A stretch of 64,000 nt of DNA from Smithella sp. (GTDB taxonomy: Bacteria > Desulfobacterota > Syntrophia > Syntrophales > Smithellaceae), in assembly GCA_007244375.1 (NCBI GenBank), contig SCVW01000002.1, positions 62,001-126,000 on the forward strand, in the 5' to 3' direction. The notes under the pieces are model-generated. The model saw nothing but the letters and a program-made list of their open reading frames with translations. It had not been told where the DNA came from and ran no database searches. Numbering within the stretch: position 1 is the stretch's first letter; every line of letters starts with the position of its first letter. Below are positions 24,162 to 32,836 of the stretch, piece by piece. The translations under genes were made by a program, and so were the position numbers.

Positions 24162-24745
24162 AAAAAATAAAATTTTCAATTACAGGCACTTTTATAATTG
24201 TTTGTTTTTCAGCGATCTTTGCTTTTACCGCTGAGGTAAAAAGTACCTTGCCTTCTCCTTCGAATACTTCTGTGAATGTAATGCCTGCTGCAACGACAAC
24301 ACAGGTAAAACAACCTCCAGCCGGCGGTTCTGCTGTTAATGCGACACCTGCTGCGACAACATTGGCACAAGATCAAACGCTTACAGTAACTCCGGCAGAT
24401 AATTATATCTATAATCCATCAGGTAAACCTGACCCCTTCCGGCCTTTTGTAACAGTGGATGCTGCTAAAATAAAACAACAGATTGCAAAGAAAGCTGAGG
24501 TTTCCATGTTTCCTTTGCAGAGAGCCGACACTGAAAGGTACCGGGTAGTAGGAATTGCCGGCGACAAAGATCATCGCGTGGCTATTTGTGAGGATTCGGC
24601 GAAAAAATTCTACCCTCTATATGTAGGAACTCGCATCGGCTTATATAACGGCAGAGTAATAGAAATTTTGGCTGACCGTGTCATAGTTGAAGAATATGAG
24701 ACGAAAAAACCGAGAAGAGTCATTTTAAAACTGCGTAAAAATTAA
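24158..24745 (+). CDS. pilP: Type IV pilus assembly protein PilP
   Basis: A 195-aa exported protein with a signal peptide (about 1-24). A Thr/Pro/Ala linker contains two related units, NVMPAATTTQ and NATPAATTLAQ, followed by the PilP entry motif YNPSGKPDPFRPF and a C-terminal beta domain (RYRVVGIAGDKDHRVAICED). PilP connects PilNO to the secretin. Unlike the classical lipoprotein form there is no lipobox Cys after the signal sequence. Confidence 0.88.
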   Translation: MKKIKFSITGTFIIVCFSAIFAFTAEVKSTLPSPSNTSVNVMPAATTTQVKQPPAGGSAVNATPAATTLAQDQTLTVTPADNYIYNPSGKPDPFRPFVTVDAAKIKQQIAKKAEVSMFPLQRADTERYRVVGIAGDKDHRVAICEDSAKKFYPLYVGTRIGLYNGRVIEILADRVIVEEYETKKPRRVILKLRKN

Positions 24746-24759
24746 AATGAGGTAAAATC

Positions 24760-26544
24760 ATGAAAAAATATTTATCCAAAACGTTTCTTGTTCTTATAAT
24801 TACTATTTGGATTTTTACATATATTCCGGGAATTTCTTTAGCTGCTGAAACAACAGCTAAAAGCAAAGGATCAGAAGAAAATACAGCGGCAGTAGTTGCC
24901 AATGTCGGAAATCTGGAAAGTGTTTTTCTGGAAAAATTACCCGGCAAAGAGAGAATTCATCTGGTTGTGTCCAAAAAGCCGGTAATCGATATGAGAAGCA
25001 GGAACAGCGGTAGTTATCTGATTAAATTAGAAAATATGACTGTACCTGAAAACCTGTGCCGGCCGCTGGGAGAAGGCGAATTAAACAATATTATAAGCGT
25101 AACGCCTTCACAGCAATTAATAAAAGGTACCCGATGGGTTTATTTAACTGTTGATATTAAAAAAGTTGTTCCTTTTGCAATAAAACAAGAAGGTAATAAT
25201 TTGTTTATTGATTTTAATATTGCCAGTTTACTGTACAAGAAGGACAGTGATTCTCAAAGAATTAAAGGTAAAAATGCTGTAACTGCGGACAGGAAAACAG
25301 CAGCAAAAGTCAGTGCTGAAACTGTAACAAGCAGTGATGTTGCGAAAAATGGAGAGGCGGAGATAAAGACTGTCAAGAAAGAAACACTCAAGCCGACGGA
25401 TAGAATAATAGATCTTGATTTTCAGGATGCAGATATAAAGAGTGTTTTGCGCCTAATGGCTGAGTCCGGTAATGTCAGTATTGTTTCGAGTGAAGATGTA
25501 AAAGGTACAATAACCTTATCCATGAAAAATGTTCCGTGGAAGCAAGCATTGGATACAATATTGGATATAAATAGCTTAGCTAAAAAACAAACAGGTAATA
25601 TTATCACTGTAACAACCCTGGACAGAAAGAAAAAAGATGAAGCCGACAGGGCAAAAGCCCTGGATGATCAGAATAGAGCTGAAGATGAGCGAAGGGCCAG
25701 AGAACAAAAAATGATGGCGGAAAAAGGCTTGTTAAAACAGGTGTTAATTGAAGCAAAGATTGTCGAGGCAACAGAGGATTTTGTAAGAAAAATAGGAGTT
25801 GAGTGGGGCTTTGGAAATCAGCAGAAAGTAAGTGGAAGCACATACGGATTGGGTGTAACAGGTGGCAGTAGTACATCTTTAACACCGACTCAATATAAAC
25901 AGACTTATCCTTCCCAGATTGGTATCGTTGATAGCACTACGGGCAAAAGCCTATCGATGGCGGCTGTAAATTTTCCGGCTGCAGTGACGGGGCCGGTTAT
26001 TGGCCTTGTATTTGGCGGTGCAACTGGTTTTCTTGAAACTCAATTAGCAGCGTTGGAAGAAAACGGTTCCGGGAAAATTATTTCGGCGCCCAAGGTCGTT
26101 ACTATGGAGGGCATTAAAGCTATTATTAAGCAGGGTGCCGAGGTTCCGTATACAACGCCGGCGTCCGGTACTTCACCGGCAACTGTTTCTTTCAAAGAAG
26201 CATTATTGAAATTGGAAGTTACGCCGAAAATAACTGATGAAGGAAAAATTTCCATGGATATCAAGGCAAGCAATGATAGCCCAGATTGGGCAAATGAAGT
26301 CCAGGGTAATCCTCCCATCAATAAAAGTGAAATAGAGTCCAAGGTGGTTATTAGTGACGGAGACACCGTTGTTGTCGGTGGAGTTATGAAGACAGAAGAT
26401 AGTGTGTCGGATTCAGGATTGCCATGGCTGCAGAAAATTCCGGTTCTGGGATGGTTATTTAAAACTGAAAGTGTAACAAAAAAGAAAAAACAACTGTTGA
26501 TTTTTGTGACACCCAAGATACTAACTGGCGATGAGCTTAAATAG
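24760..26544 (+). CDS. pilQ: Type IV pilus secretin PilQ
   Basis: A 594-aa outer-membrane secretin with a signal peptide (1-28), one AMIN-like domain (about 50-155, ERIHLVVSKKPVID), an STN/N0 domain (about 210-290, IDLDFQDADIKSVLRLMAESG), an N1 region, and the secretin core (VLIEAKIVEATEDFVRKIGVEWG through GLPWLQKIPVLGWLFKTES and QLLIFVTPKIL). It forms the pilus exit pore. Last of the contiguous pilM-Q operon. Confidence 0.95.
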   Translation: MKKYLSKTFLVLIITIWIFTYIPGISLAAETTAKSKGSEENTAAVVANVGNLESVFLEKLPGKERIHLVVSKKPVIDMRSRNSGSYLIKLENMTVPENLCRPLGEGELNNIISVTPSQQLIKGTRWVYLTVDIKKVVPFAIKQEGNNLFIDFNIASLLYKKDSDSQRIKGKNAVTADRKTAAKVSAETVTSSDVAKNGEAEIKTVKKETLKPTDRIIDLDFQDADIKSVLRLMAESGNVSIVSSEDVKGTITLSMKNVPWKQALDTILDINSLAKKQTGNIITVTTLDRKKKDEADRAKALDDQNRAEDERRAREQKMMAEKGLLKQVLIEAKIVEATEDFVRKIGVEWGFGNQQKVSGSTYGLGVTGGSSTSLTPTQYKQTYPSQIGIVDSTTGKSLSMAAVNFPAAVTGPVIGLVFGGATGFLETQLAALEENGSGKIISAPKVVTMEGIKAIIKQGAEVPYTTPASGTSPATVSFKEALLKLEVTPKITDEGKISMDIKASNDSPDWANEVQGNPPINKSEIESKVVISDGDTVVVGGVMKTEDSVSDSGLPWLQKIPVLGWLFKTESVTKKKKQLLIFVTPKILTGDELK

Positions 26545-26623
26545 AGTTTGGAAAATTTTCCCAGTTAAACATTATTATTCAGCGGTTTAAAAGGATCGTC
26601 GCTATCTTTTATTTAGGTTTGAA

Positions 26624-27406
26624 ATGGTTGTTTATAAAAAGTTTTTTATTGTAAAAAAACCATTATTATTTTTCGTTTATCTGACAATACTCCTCTGTTG
26701 TTCCTGTACTTATACTCCCTGGCATAGAGAACAGGCAGAACTTTTTTTGAACAAAGGTATTTCTTATATTAGCGCCGGTCAGTATAACAGCGCCCTGAAA
26801 GAGTTGCTGGAATCGGAAAAATATTATTCCGGCAATCCCAAAGTTCATTACTACTTAGGTATGTCTTATCATGGGAAAGGCATGAAAGACACGGCTATCG
26901 AGGAATTTAAAGAAGCAATCTCTTTGGACGAAAATTATTCCGAAGCACATAACTATTTGGGCACATTATATTTGGACAGCGGCCTTTGGGATCAAGCAAT
27001 CGAAGAATTTGAAAAAGCTCTCGGCAATCATTTGTACGATACGCCCGCAATGGCCCTTTATAATATGGCATGGGCTTATTATTCGAAAAAGGATTACAAT
27101 AAAGCTTTAGCCAAATATCAGGAGGCACTCAATATTGATCCCAGAACGTCGTTGCGTCCGCAAATTGAAAAAAATATAGGACTTATCTATTTTGATCAGG
27201 ATAGTTTTCTGGAAGCTCTTCGGCACTTTAAGAAATCCTTGGAACTGGAATCTTCACTTGTTGATGCTCAATTTTTATTAGGGCAGTGTTATTACATGAC
27301 GGAAGATCATAAAAACGCGAAAAAAGCATTTCAGGAAGTCGTTAAATTATCGCCTGACTCTTCTTTGGGTCGCCGGGCAAAAAATTATTTAAAATTCTTG
27401 CAATAA
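26624..27406 (+). CDS. TPR lipoprotein, PilW/PilF-like
   Basis: A 260-aa protein with a signal sequence and lipobox around CCSC (cleavage before the Cys of SCTYTP), then about five tetratricopeptide repeats, for example YYLGMSYHGKGMKDTAIEEF and NYLGTLYLDSGLWDQAIEEF. TPR lipoproteins next to pilQ serve as pilotins for the secretin (PilF/PilW/Tgl). Position suggests this one is the PilQ pilotin; not proven by sequence. Confidence 0.8.
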   Translation: MVVYKKFFIVKKPLLFFVYLTILLCCSCTYTPWHREQAELFLNKGISYISAGQYNSALKELLESEKYYSGNPKVHYYLGMSYHGKGMKDTAIEEFKEAISLDENYSEAHNYLGTLYLDSGLWDQAIEEFEKALGNHLYDTPAMALYNMAWAYYSKKDYNKALAKYQEALNIDPRTSLRPQIEKNIGLIYFDQDSFLEALRHFKKSLELESSLVDAQFLLGQCYYMTEDHKNAKKAFQEVVKLSPDSSLGRRAKNYLKFLQ

Positions 27407-27506
27407 TTTATCATAATATTTATTCTTTCAAGCCTTGACACTATATACATGGCTGTGTTACTTACGCGCAAATGTCCTTTTTTATTTAATCGATCAGCCA
27501 AAAACT

Positions 27507-28196
27507 ATGGAAAACAATAATTCTGAAAAGAACCGTATAAATTTTCTTAATGAGACGGAAGCACTTCTTGAGCAGAAGAAGTTTTCAGGCGCTTTGAATC
27601 TCGCGCAGGAGTACCTACTGTTAATGCCCGACGATGCCGATGCCTATGTAATTTCGGCAAGTGCTCTAATTGGCATGGGAAGAATTGATGAAGCGCGTGA
27701 TATTTTGAAAAATGTTGGCAAAATTATTTCGAAATTCGCTTCTGTTTATGAACAAGTAGGTGACGTTTATCGGAAAAACGGTTTCCATCAGGATGCTGCG
27801 TCTTGTTACGAGCAGTTTCTTTCTTTACATCCAAAAGCTGAAGACGCGAGAATAGTTATTGAAAAAATGACTCTTCTCGATCAGGAAGATCATCCTGTTA
27901 GTGAAATAGATGTAATGGACGAAAATATTCCCGAATCGGAATTATTTACAGTGACTCTGGCAGATCTGTATATCAGACAAGGTCATTTTCCGGAAGCACA
28001 CAAAATTCTCGAAGAAATAATAAAAAAAGAACCGCAAAATGTTCAAGCTGCGACAAAACTTAATATGCTCAAAAAAGTGCTCGATTCAACGTTGCCTGTT
28101 GGTAAAAAATTTGATTCGGATAAACTGATCAGGACATTGTCATTATGGCTTACAAATATCGACAGGTTAAAAAAGCATGCGACGACAGAAAAATAA
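27507..28196 (+). CDS. Tetratricopeptide-repeat protein
   Basis: A 229-aa soluble protein with TPR-like helical pairs (FSGALNLAQEYLLLMPDDADA, YRKNGFHQDAASCYEQFLSL, YIRQGHFPEAHKILEEI). The ATG at 27507 is preferred over 27435 because residues before it look non-native. It overlaps the downstream peptidase gene by 20 bp. A scaffold role in pilus assembly or gliding-type systems is possible but unproven. Confidence 0.7.
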   Translation: MENNNSEKNRINFLNETEALLEQKKFSGALNLAQEYLLLMPDDADAYVISASALIGMGRIDEARDILKNVGKIISKFASVYEQVGDVYRKNGFHQDAASCYEQFLSLHPKAEDARIVIEKMTLLDQEDHPVSEIDVMDENIPESELFTVTLADLYIRQGHFPEAHKILEEIIKKEPQNVQAATKLNMLKKVLDSTLPVGKKFDSDKLIRTLSLWLTNIDRLKKHATTEK

Positions 28197-29265
28197 AATT
28201 TTACCAGATAGAATATACAATCTTCGGCAAAAGTTTTCTTCCTGTAAAATCGATAGCTTAATTTTTTTCAATATGAGTAATATCCGTTACCTCTCGGGTT
28301 TTACAGGCAGCGAAGGTGCCCTTTTGATTAATTCCGATAAAACGATTTTGCTTGTTGACGGTCGTTATGTTGCTCAAGCCGGTGCGGAAACAAACGGTCT
28401 ACAAATTAAAGAATATAAGGATAAGATTGAGGGAATTGCCCGGACGATAAAGAAACTTAAACTAAAACGTATTGGTGTTGAGGCAAACTCGATAACCTTG
28501 GAAATCTATAATCAATTAAAGAACAGTATTCCCGGGAAAGTTTTAGTAGCTTTAAATGATGAATTGAAATTGCTTCGGGCATGCAAAGATAAAACAGAGA
28601 TAGCGCTGATGGCCAAAGCCGCGGAAATGTCTTCTTCTTCCATTCGCTCCCTCATTGGTAAGCTAAAACCAGGGCTTACGGAAAAAGATGTGGCATTGCA
28701 GTTGGAGCTAAGTGCGTTAAGAGCCGGAGCTGATGAGCTTGCGTTTAGTACAATTGTTGCTGCGGGGGAAAATGCCGCTTTTCCCCATGCTAAACCAACG
28801 GATAGAAAGATAAAAAAAGGCGATTTTGTTGTTATTGATTTTGGTGTTAAATATAAGGGCTATTGCTCGGATGAAACCTGCACAATCGCTTTTGGGAAAT
28901 TGACAGGCAGGCAAAAAAATGCTTATCAGATAGTAAAAGATGCCCATGACCTGGCCTTAAATTATGTTAAGGCTGATGTTCCCGCTACCTGTATTGATCA
29001 ACATGTCCGGAATGTTTTTGGTGAGAAATACGAGCGGTATTTTGTTCACGGTACAGGACACGGTGTGGGTTTGGAAGTTCATGAAGCGCCGCGTTTGGCA
29101 TCCAATTCCACCGATATTTTAAAAACGAATATGGTTGTAACTGTTGAACCTGGTTTGTATATTCCGGGATTTTGGGGTATACGAATCGAAGATACGGTGC
29201 TGGTAAAAGAAAAAAGTTGCGAAAAGCTTACAAAAATGGATAAAGAACTTATCATTATCGAATAA
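28177..29265 (+). CDS. M24-family Xaa-Pro peptidase
   Basis: A 362-aa protein with an N-terminal creatinase-like domain (NIRYLSGFTGSEGALLI) and the pita-bread catalytic domain. Metal ligands are in FVVIDFGVKYKGYCSDETC (two Asp), HGTGHGVGLEVHE (His), VTVEPGLYIPG (Glu) and IRIEDTVLV (Glu). It releases the residue before Pro from peptides. Overlaps the TPR gene by 20 bp. Confidence 0.92.
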   Translation: MRRQKNKILPDRIYNLRQKFSSCKIDSLIFFNMSNIRYLSGFTGSEGALLINSDKTILLVDGRYVAQAGAETNGLQIKEYKDKIEGIARTIKKLKLKRIGVEANSITLEIYNQLKNSIPGKVLVALNDELKLLRACKDKTEIALMAKAAEMSSSSIRSLIGKLKPGLTEKDVALQLELSALRAGADELAFSTIVAAGENAAFPHAKPTDRKIKKGDFVVIDFGVKYKGYCSDETCTIAFGKLTGRQKNAYQIVKDAHDLALNYVKADVPATCIDQHVRNVFGEKYERYFVHGTGHGVGLEVHEAPRLASNSTDILKTNMVVTVEPGLYIPGFWGIRIEDTVLVKEKSCEKLTKMDKELIIIE

Positions 29266-29294
29266 AATATAATAAAAGCAGAGGTTGTGCTGTT

Positions 29295-29690
29295 ATGAAA
29301 GTATTGCCAGAAGATGTGCTTTATAGTTCCGAACACGTATGGGTCCGGGTTGATGGATCTATGGCTACAATAGGAATTACCGATTATGTTCAGGAAAGAT
29401 TGGGAGACATTCTCTCCGTGGAATTTCTGGAAGCTGATACCTATGTGGAGCGTGACGAAACATTTGGTTCTATCGAATCCATCAAAGAAGTTGTGGATTT
29501 GATTGCTCCCGTCAGTGGCACTATTGTTGTCATTAATGAAGATATTATTGACGACAGCGATATAATAAACAGAGATCCGTACGATACCGGATGGTTGGTT
29601 ATCATTGAAATGGATAATCTGGATCAAATTGACGACCTTATGGTTGCTTCCAGCTATAATGATTTTGTAACGCAAAAAGAGATAGACTGA
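29295..29690 (+). CDS. gcvH: Glycine cleavage system H protein
   Basis: A 131-aa lipoyl-domain protein. The lipoylated Lys is in GSIESIKEVVDLIAPVSG, and the usual C-terminal glycine-rich turn is YDTGWLVIIEM. No gcvP or gcvT is nearby, while a lipoate ligase follows within 9 nt, so this copy may serve mainly as a lipoyl acceptor or relay. Length is standard. Confidence 0.94.
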   Translation: MKVLPEDVLYSSEHVWVRVDGSMATIGITDYVQERLGDILSVEFLEADTYVERDETFGSIESIKEVVDLIAPVSGTIVVINEDIIDDSDIINRDPYDTGWLVIIEMDNLDQIDDLMVASSYNDFVTQKEID

Positions 29691-29698
29691 GCCTTTCT

Positions 29699-30517
29699 AT
29701 GGCATGGAGATTATTAGATTTTCAGTATCACAATATATTTGAAAACATGGCTATAGATGAGGCGATTTTTCATGAAACTATAAAAAATAAAAAAGCCCCC
29801 ACGATTAGATTTTATAATTCACAGCCGGTGGCGATTTCTATTGGTTATTTTCAGGACGCAAGAAAAGAAGTTAATATTGAGAAATGTTATAGTGCCGGAA
29901 TCGATGTTGCAAGAAGGATAACAGGGGGGAAAGCGGTTTTCCATTTTGATGAAATTACATACTCCGTTGTCGCTTCAGATCACGAAAAATCATTCCAGCC
30001 AGATATCCTGGGAACATATAAAGTGATCAGCAAATGTATCGCTCATGGTCTGGCTTATTTGGGAATAAAAGCGGACTTACTTGAAAGCGGACGGATTTTA
30101 CCGGAACGAAAATCTGAAGCATACTGCTTTTCTGTTCCTTCTAAGAATGAACTTTTAGTTAATGGACGTAAGATTTGCGGCAGTGCTCAGGTGAGAAGAA
30201 GAGGTGGATTTTTGCAGCATGGTTCATTACTTCTGGCTTTTGATCCGGCGAAAACAGCTGATTTTTTATTACCATTGCGCACTCCTGAACAAATAAAACG
30301 ACTTCGGGAAACAGTAACATCGGTAAATGATGAAATTGATTCACCGGTTGATGTGCATGAAATTTGTTTTCAGTTAAAAAAAGGTTTTGTCGATGAATTG
30401 GGAATTGATCTGAAGGAAGAAACTCTGACATCCACGGAAGAAACACTGCAAAACAAGTTAATGGAAAAATACAATAACACCAGTTGGACTATGCAAAATA
30501 AAAACATTTTTGATTAG
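29699..30517 (+). CDS. lplA: Lipoate-protein ligase A family
   Basis: A 272-aa BPL/LPL-fold protein. ARRITGGKAVFHFDEITYS carries the R-R-x-x-G-G-x-x-x-x-H lipoate-binding signature, and LLVNGRKICGSAQVRRRGG the catalytic Lys region. It attaches lipoate (or octanoate) to lipoyl domains, probably the adjacent GcvH. No separate C-terminal LplB domain is seen, as in the shorter bipartite or LipM-like group. Confidence 0.88.
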   Translation: MAWRLLDFQYHNIFENMAIDEAIFHETIKNKKAPTIRFYNSQPVAISIGYFQDARKEVNIEKCYSAGIDVARRITGGKAVFHFDEITYSVVASDHEKSFQPDILGTYKVISKCIAHGLAYLGIKADLLESGRILPERKSEAYCFSVPSKNELLVNGRKICGSAQVRRRGGFLQHGSLLLAFDPAKTADFLLPLRTPEQIKRLRETVTSVNDEIDSPVDVHEICFQLKKGFVDELGIDLKEETLTSTEETLQNKLMEKYNNTSWTMQNKNIFD

Positions 30518-30529
30518 GTTGTAATATCA

Positions 30530-31594
30530 ATGATTTGGAAGAATATTGTAAATAGAAAAATATTTGAGCAAAGCGGCTACTTCGCACAGGAAATTGCGGG
30601 TGTGATAAAAATGGATGCCAATGAAAATCCTTTCACCATTCAAGAACCCCTGAAGAGAAAACTTCTCGAAAAAATGAGCAGGATTGATTTCAACCGTTAT
30701 CCTGTAGCCGGTGCTCCTGAATTACGCAACAGATACGCAAAATATTACGGTGTGGATAAAGATATGATTATGTTGGGCAACGGGTCCGACGAACTGATTC
30801 AAATCCTTTGTATGACATTGAAAGGCAAAATAAAAGGTGTGCTGGTTCCTGTGCCTACTTTTTCCATGTACAAAATAATCGCGGTTAATACAGGAAATAA
30901 CGTGATAGAGGTACCCCTGAATAAGAAGTTTGATCTTGATTGCGATGCCATTGTTGATAAGATAAAGAAAAACTTCCCTGCTTTAATATTCTTGAGTTGT
31001 CCGAACAGTCCTACCGGCAATCTTTTCAGCCGTGCTAAAATAGAAACCATCATTAAAAAAAGTCCCGGAATAGTTGTTATTGATGAAGCTTATGCCGCGT
31101 TTTCCGGGCAGACCCTGCTTCCCCTGCTGAAAAAATACGACAATCTGATTTTTTTGAAAACTCTATCCAAATTGGGATTAGCTTCGATGCGTTTGGGATT
31201 TTTAATCGGTAACAAAGAGATAGTTGCCCAACTGGATAAAGTAAGATTACCTTATAATGTTAACTCTTTGTCACAAATAGCCGCTAATTTTTTCCTTGAT
31301 TATCATAATGAATTTTCATCGCAGGTAAAAGAAATAATCAAAAGACGTGAAGAACTTTATCTGGGTTTGCAGAAAATTGCCGGAATCAAGCCTTTTCCCT
31401 CTCAAGCAAATTTTATATTTTTTAGTTGCGCTTTTGATTCAGATCGCATATACAAACAACTTGTTGCGGAAGGCATTGTTGTAAAAAATTTAAACATACC
31501 TCCGCACATGCCCGATTGCATAAGGGTTACTGTAGGAAATCGTAAAGAAAACGATAGCTTGCTAAGGGCATTAAAAAGCGTTGTCCCCCGATAA
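30530..31594 (+). CDS. hisC: Histidinol-phosphate aminotransferase
   Basis: A 354-aa class I/II PLP aminotransferase. MDANENPF is near the N-terminus, followed by GNGSDELIQILCMT, SCPNSPTGNLFSR, VVIDEAYAAFSG and the PLP Lys in TLSKLGLASMRLG, all typical of HisC. It converts imidazole-acetol phosphate to histidinol phosphate; broader use for tyrosine or phenylalanine is possible because no other his genes are in view. Confidence 0.9.
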   Translation: MIWKNIVNRKIFEQSGYFAQEIAGVIKMDANENPFTIQEPLKRKLLEKMSRIDFNRYPVAGAPELRNRYAKYYGVDKDMIMLGNGSDELIQILCMTLKGKIKGVLVPVPTFSMYKIIAVNTGNNVIEVPLNKKFDLDCDAIVDKIKKNFPALIFLSCPNSPTGNLFSRAKIETIIKKSPGIVVIDEAYAAFSGQTLLPLLKKYDNLIFLKTLSKLGLASMRLGFLIGNKEIVAQLDKVRLPYNVNSLSQIAANFFLDYHNEFSSQVKEIIKRREELYLGLQKIAGIKPFPSQANFIFFSCAFDSDRIYKQLVAEGIVVKNLNIPPHMPDCIRVTVGNRKENDSLLRALKSVVPR

Positions 31595-31625
31595 GGAGCG
31601 TGATTTAAATTAATTGGAAATTATT

Positions 31626-31678
31626 GGGTAGTTTACGGTAAAGACAATCTTTGCTTTTTGCCGTACTGCCCTTTTTTT
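31626..31678 (+). terminator. Terminator after hisC
   Basis: GGGTAGTTTACGG pairs with CCGTACTGCCC across a loop, followed directly by TTTTTTT. Good intrinsic terminator. Confidence 0.75.
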
Positions 31679-31682
31679 ATTA

Positions 31683-31720
31683 ATGAGACTCCAATATGAC
31701 AAGCGAAGCGCAGTCAGATT
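31683..31720. repeat. Dispersed repeat family B, copy 1
   Basis: TGAGACTCCAA...AGCGAAGCGCA is an inverted and diverged copy of the element seen at 38059 and 42592-42685 (TTTCAGTGCGCTTCGCTTCTG...CTTGGGACTCA). Short noncoding palindromic repeat between hisC and rpsU. Confidence 0.45.
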
Positions 31721-31784
31721 GGTTAGTCGAATTATCCCAGGAGCGAAACGGAGGGTAGAGTGCCTGTGGTTTGTGAAGCCATGA

Positions 31785-31858
31785 TGTCATTTCGAGGAGC
31801 GAAGCGACGAGAAATCTTTAAGACTTCTCATCCCGAAAAATAGGGATTCGAAGTGACA
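31785..31858. repeat. Two-armed palindromic repeat, family A, copy 1
   Basis: The left arm starts TGTCATTTCGAGGAGCGAAG and ends GAGAAATCTT; the right arm is its inverted relative ending TCGAAGTGACA. Arms are back to back. The same element recurs at 34184, 37307, 37376 (with a gene inside), 37747 and 40174. Confidence 0.8.
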
Positions 31859-31905
31859 TTAGGTAAAATATTAAAAATTAAACATAAAAACGAGGAGGAA
31901 TTAAC

Positions 31906-32097
31906 TTGGAAGTAAGAGTAATTGACAATGATGTAGAAAAGGCTCTAAAACTGTTGAAAAACAAACTTTCGAAAAGCGGCTTGTTTAAAGAATTGAAAGT
32001 CCGCCGTGCCTATGAAAAGCCTTCAGTAAAGCAAAAGAGAAAGAAAATTGAGGCACAACGGAGACTGGCCAAGGTTCAAAGACGGCGTAGACCATAA
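31906..32097 (+). CDS. rpsU: 30S ribosomal protein S21
   Basis: A 63-aa highly basic protein, EVRVIDNDVEKALKLLKNKL then GLFKELKVRRAYEKPSVK, with an Arg-rich tail. The start codon is TTG with GAGGAGG 9 nt upstream, so initiation may be deliberately weak. Preceded by a promoter-containing intergenic stretch rich in repeats. Confidence 0.96.
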   Translation: MEVRVIDNDVEKALKLLKNKLSKSGLFKELKVRRAYEKPSVKQKRKKIEAQRRLAKVQRRRRP

Positions 32098-32157
32098 TCC
32101 GCTGATACAGTAATGTTTGATTATGGCTTCAATTATGAGCCGAGGGAGTAATGCCTT

Positions 32158-32811
32158 ATGGATGAAAAACAATATGTAATTGATTCTCTGTCCATTGATG
32201 AATCGTGGCGTGTATTTCGCATTATGGCTGAATTTGTTGAGGGCATTGAAACTCTTTCTAAAGTGCATAATGCCGTTACTTTTTTCGGTTCTGCCAGGCT
32301 TAAACCCGATGATATTTACTATCAAAAAGCAGAAACTCTGGCCCGGCTTCTGGTTCAAAACGGATTTAGTGTGATAACAGGCGGTGGTGGCGGAATAATG
32401 GAGGCAGCCAATAAAGGTGCTGCTGAAGCCGGTGGCAAATCGGTGGGAATGAATATTCAACTGCCGTTTGAACAAAAGCCTAATGCCTTCGCCAATGTCA
32501 GTCTTCATTATAAGTACTTCTTTATTCGTAAGGTGATGTTCGTCAAATATGCAGTTGCGTATGTGATTCTGCCGGGCGGTTTTGGCACCATGGACGAGCT
32601 TTTTGAAGCGCTTACCTTGATTCAAACCAAAAAAATAAAATCGTTTCCTTTGATTTTGATGGGGAGTGATTACTGGCAGGGATTACTGGATTGGTTGAAA
32701 AAGACCATGTTGAAGGAATGTAAAATTTCTCCTCCCGATCTTGATTTACTTCAGGTTGTCGATGAACCGGAAGAAGTCGTTAAACTCATAAAGAAATACG
32801 TTATAATTTAA
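32158..32811 (+). CDS. LOG-family protein (TIGR00730-like)
   Basis: A 217-aa Rossmann-like protein. VTFFGSARLKPDD is near the N-terminus, then TGGGGGIMEAANKGA, and the LOG signature PGGFGTMDELFEALTLIQTKK. The family includes cytokinin-riboside monophosphate phosphoribohydrolases that cleave nucleotide 5'-monophosphates; the bacterial substrate is often unknown. GAGGGAG upstream of the ATG. Confidence 0.9.
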   Translation: MDEKQYVIDSLSIDESWRVFRIMAEFVEGIETLSKVHNAVTFFGSARLKPDDIYYQKAETLARLLVQNGFSVITGGGGGIMEAANKGAAEAGGKSVGMNIQLPFEQKPNAFANVSLHYKYFFIRKVMFVKYAVAYVILPGGFGTMDELFEALTLIQTKKIKSFPLILMGSDYWQGLLDWLKKTMLKECKISPPDLDLLQVVDEPEEVVKLIKKYVII

Positions 32812-32836
32812 TCTTCTGATTTAGCGCTTTTGAGTC